Of a DNA stretch of 64,000 bases, positions 61,919 through 64,000 are shown in pieces. The DNA is taken from the NCBI RefSeq assembly GCF_009664855.1, contig NZ_CP045928.1:3575186-3639185 (forward strand). Reading direction: 5' to 3'. The translations under genes and the position numbers were made by a program. This stretch comes from Flavobacterium sp. SLB02. GTDB taxonomy: Bacteria > Bacteroidota > Bacteroidia > Flavobacteriales > Flavobacteriaceae. The notes under the pieces are model-generated. The model was not told where the DNA came from and did not search any database. It worked only from the letters and a program-made list of their open reading frames with translations. Every line of letters starts with the position of its first letter. Position 1 is the stretch's first letter.

Positions 61919-63448
61919 CTATTCCCACTCAATTGTTGCTGGTGGTTTTGAGCTAATATCGTAAACCACGCGGTTCACACCTTTTACTTTATTTATAATG
62001 TCATTCGACACTTTCATTAGGAATTCGTAAGGTAAATGAACCCAGTCAGCCGTCATACCATCTGTTGATTCTACAGCTCTAAGCGCTACTACTTTTTCGT
62101 ACGTACGCTCATCGCCCATCACACCAACACTGTTTACCGGAAGCAAAATTGCTCCAGCCTGCCAAACTTTGTCATATAGTCCCCAAGATTTTAATCCGTC
62201 GATAAAAACCGCATCAACATCTTGAAGAATTTGAACTTTCTCCGGAGTAATATCCCCTAAAATTCTGATTGACAATCCTGGTCCAGGGAAAGGGTGTCTT
62301 CCTAACAATTCAGGATCTATTCCTAAAGTAGCTCCAACTCTACGAACTTCGTCTTTAAACAACATTCTAAGTGGCTCTACAATTTTTAATTTCATATAAT
62401 CCGGCAATCCACCTACATTATGGTGTGATTTAATCGTTGCCGATGGCCCTTTTACAGATACCGATTCGATTACGTCAGGATAAATAGTTCCTTGTGCCAG
62501 CCATTTTACGTCTTCGATTAAGTGTGATTCATCATCAAAAACTTCGATAAATACACGACCAATAGTTTTACGTTTGGTTTCAGGATCACTAATTCCGGCC
62601 AATTCGCTTAAGAAACGATCTCCGGCATCTACTCCTTTTACGTTCAATCCCATTCCTTTGTATTGATCTAATACATTTTGGAATTCGTTTTTACGAAGTA
62701 AACCGTTATTTACGAAAATACAATATAAGTTTTTACCAATAGCCTGGTGCAATAAAACTGCTGCTACAGTAGAATCTACTCCGCCTGACAATCCTAAAAC
62801 AACTTTATCATTTCCTAATTTCTCTTTCAATTCTCCCACCATTTCTTCTACGAAAGCATTTGGTGTAAAGTTTTGAGGAACATCAGCAATATCTACTAAA
62901 AAGTTTTTTAGCATCTTTGATCCATCAGTAGAATGGAAAACTTCCGGGTGATACTGAATAGCATAAGTAGTTTCTCCTTCAATTTTGTAAGCCGCATATT
63001 CTACGTCGTGTGTACTTGCAAGCTTTACAGCATTTGTTGGTAAAGCCTTGATACTATCACTATGACTCATCCAAACCTGGCTGTTTTCTGAAACTCCGTT
63101 AAAGAAAGTTTCCCCTTCTTTAATATAAGATAAATTTGCTCTACCGTATTCTCTAGTGTTCGAAGCAGCAACTTCACCTCCACTAAAGTGGGCTAAATAC
63201 TGTGCTCCGTAACAAACTGCCAACATAGGTAGTTTGCCTCGAATTTGAGATAAATCAGGATGCGGAGCGTCTTCTGCACGAACAGAAAATGGGCTTCCTC
63301 CTAAAATTACGGCTTTATAAGGTGATAAATCACTAGGAAAGTGATTGTAAGGGAAAATTTCGCAGAATATATTTAATTCGCGAACTCTACGCGCAATAAG
63401 CTGTGTATATTGCGATCCGAAATCTAAAATAAGTACGTTGTGTTGCAT
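61919..63448 (-). CDS. guaA: GMP synthase (glutamine-hydrolysing)
   Basis: 509 residues from the ATG at 63448 ([20 protein letters not shown]), the usual family start; an in-frame ATG two codons upstream lies inside the -7 box. Class I glutaminase domain with nucleophile Cys79 ([13 protein letters not shown]) and the His/Glu pair in [13 protein letters not shown]-pyrophosphatase domain with [16 protein letters not shown] near residue 220, and the dimerisation domain closing in KPPATIEWE. It makes GMP from XMP. The promoter places its transcript start at or beside the ATG, so the mRNA looks leaderless. Confidence 0.97.
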   Translation of the reverse strand: MQHNVLILDFGSQYTQLIARRVRELNIFCEIFPYNHFPSDLSPYKAVILGGSPFSVRAEDAPHPDLSQIRGKLPMLAVCYGAQYLAHFSGGEVAASNTREYGRANLSYIKEGETFFNGVSENSQVWMSHSDSIKALPTNAVKLASTHDVEYAAYKIEGETTYAIQYHPEVFHSTDGSKMLKNFLVDIADVPQNFTPNAFVEEMVGELKEKLGNDKVVLGLSGGVDSTVAAVLLHQAIGKNLYCIFVNNGLLRKNEFQNVLDQYKGMGLNVKGVDAGDRFLSELAGISDPETKRKTIGRVFIEVFDDESHLIEDVKWLAQGTIYPDVIESVSVKGPSATIKSHHNVGGLPDYMKLKIVEPLRMLFKDEVRRVGATLGIDPELLGRHPFPGPGLSIRILGDITPEKVQILQDVDAVFIDGLKSWGLYDKVWQAGAILLPVNSVGVMGDERTYEKVVALRAVESTDGMTADWVHLPYEFLMKVSNDIINKVKGVNRVVYDISSKPPATIEWE

Positions 63449-63451
63449 GCG

Positions 63452-63459
63452 CAAAAATA
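63452..63459 (-). promoter_or_regulatory. -7 box (TATTTTTG) directly before the guaA start
   Basis: TATTTTTG is followed by only three bases (CGC) before the ATG at 63448. With the box at -11 to -4 the transcript would begin exactly with the A of ATG. Confidence 0.6.
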
Positions 63460-63544
63460 CTTTTTATATTCGAATTTGAAAAATGGAATTTTGATTTTTT
63501 TCTAAAAAAGTTTCTGAGTTTTTTTTAAAGCATTTGAAATAGAA

Positions 63545-63583
63545 AAACTTAGTTACTCAGAAACTTAGCATCTTAGAAGCTTC
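63545..63583. repeat. CTAAGATACTGAG-type repeat, inverse copy
   Basis: AACTTAGTTACTCAGAAACT and TAGCATCTTAGAAGCTT; the reverse complement has the same CTAAG/CTGAG units as the tract at 22342-22378. Confidence 0.55.
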
Positions 63584-63634
63584 CCAAAAAAATCCAACCT
63601 TCAAAAAACATCGTATTTAGATAAAACCATATTT

Positions 63635-64000
63635 ATGAAATCAAAACTAGTTGCCCTTTCTCTTTTTTTAGCTGTATTTTTAAGTTCATGCGATGCTGTA
63701 GATGATTTGTTGAGTTTTAATATTTCGAATTCTGCTTCGATAAAAATTCAAAGCAATTTGCCTATTAATTTGCCATCAGAAATCATCACGCCTGATGTTA
63801 CTACAAATTCTTCAGCTGAATTTAAAAACAACAAAACCAAAGCCGATTTAGTTAAGGATGTAAAAATTAGATCCCTTAAACTGACGATTTCTGATCCTTC
63901 AGATAAAACTTTTACATTTTTAAAGTCAATTCATTTGTACATCTCAACAACTGATTCTGATGAAATAGAATTGGCGTATCAGGACAATATCAACTCCACC
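63635..64000 (+). CDS. Lipoprotein, cut off by the right window edge
   Basis: 122 codons visible from the ATG at 63635 with no stop before the edge. MKSKLVALSLFLAVFLSSCD is a type II signal peptide with lipobox cysteine at residue 19. The mature part is Ser/Thr/Asn-rich and beta-prone (FNISNSASIKIQSNLPINLP, VKIRSLKLTISDPSDKTFTF), without a family I can name. Divergent from guaA. Confidence 0.8.
   Translation, partial: MKSKLVALSLFLAVFLSSCDAVDDLLSFNISNSASIKIQSNLPINLPSEIITPDVTTNSSAEFKNNKTKADLVKDVKIRSLKLTISDPSDKTFTFLKSIHLYISTTDSDEIELAYQDNINST

Overview
The window is a 64-kb piece of chromosome from a low-GC Bacteroidetes bacterium, most likely Flavobacterium or a close relative (inference from gene content, not a database match). 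Signs are: T9SS type A and type B C-terminal sorting domains on secreted proteins, SusC/SusD pairs, the NagB-LmbE fusion, CHU_C-type gliding-associated domains, promoters of the Bacteroidetes type (TAnnTTTG at -7), almost no Shine-Dalgarno sites, and AT-rich intergenic DNA with degenerate repeats typical of flavobacteria. No rRNA, tRNA, IS element, prophage or CRISPR array was recognised.

Layout. 1-1.6 kb: a cut-off lipoprotein and a serine-palmitoyltransferase-like PLP enzyme, probably the sphingo/sulfonolipid (capnine) acyltransferase. 2-4.7 kb: a nitrosative-stress block on the minus strand (Rrf2 regulator, azurin-like lipoprotein, RIC di-iron repair protein) ending in a decayed membrane-protein gene; the Rrf2 gene and the RIC gene share a dyad operator. 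4.8-12.5 kb: a NYN/OST-HTH protein, a GltB-like FMN enzyme, two paralogous small lipoproteins with a GH88 hydrolase, an ABC exporter and RdgB. 12.7-22.4 kb: DEAD-box helicase, a CarboxypepD-reg protein, a 36-residue lysine-rich peptide gene, PepD, a DUF3810 putative metalloprotease, an ECF sigma factor with a membrane partner, PlsC, a NUDIX hydrolase, DUF4268. 22.4-37 kb: T9SS type B FG-GAP protein, nitronate monooxygenase, T9SS subtilisin, MnmA, an exported PPDK-like protein, DUF4956, TPR and MORN proteins, YidC and PyrG. 37-39 kb: small membrane proteins, including a duplicated DUF4190 pair, and a tandem 96-nt palindromic element.

39.3-57.3 kb is the main accessory locus. On the minus strand lie a GHMP sugar kinase, a sugar nucleotidyltransferase, an FHS-type MFS sugar importer and the GlcN6P deaminase fusion NagB-LmbE. 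Between them and a plus-strand polysaccharide utilisation locus (SusC, SusD, DUF3472 lipoprotein, GH109-type alpha-N-acetylgalactosaminidase, GH35 beta-galactosidase) sit a LacI-family regulator and a CBM9-like protein. An ~85-bp regulatory cassette with two 14-bp operators plus promoter is present twice, in opposite orientation: once in front of the kinase operon and once in front of susC. This ties outer-membrane uptake, glycan trimming and intracellular sugar activation into one regulon; the likely diet is GalNAc/Gal-containing glycan (inference).

57.4-64 kb: OsmC, two LysM proteins (one carrying a periplasmic-binding-protein fold, the other a coiled coil and a SPOR-like end), GuaA with an apparently leaderless promoter, and the start of another lipoprotein gene.
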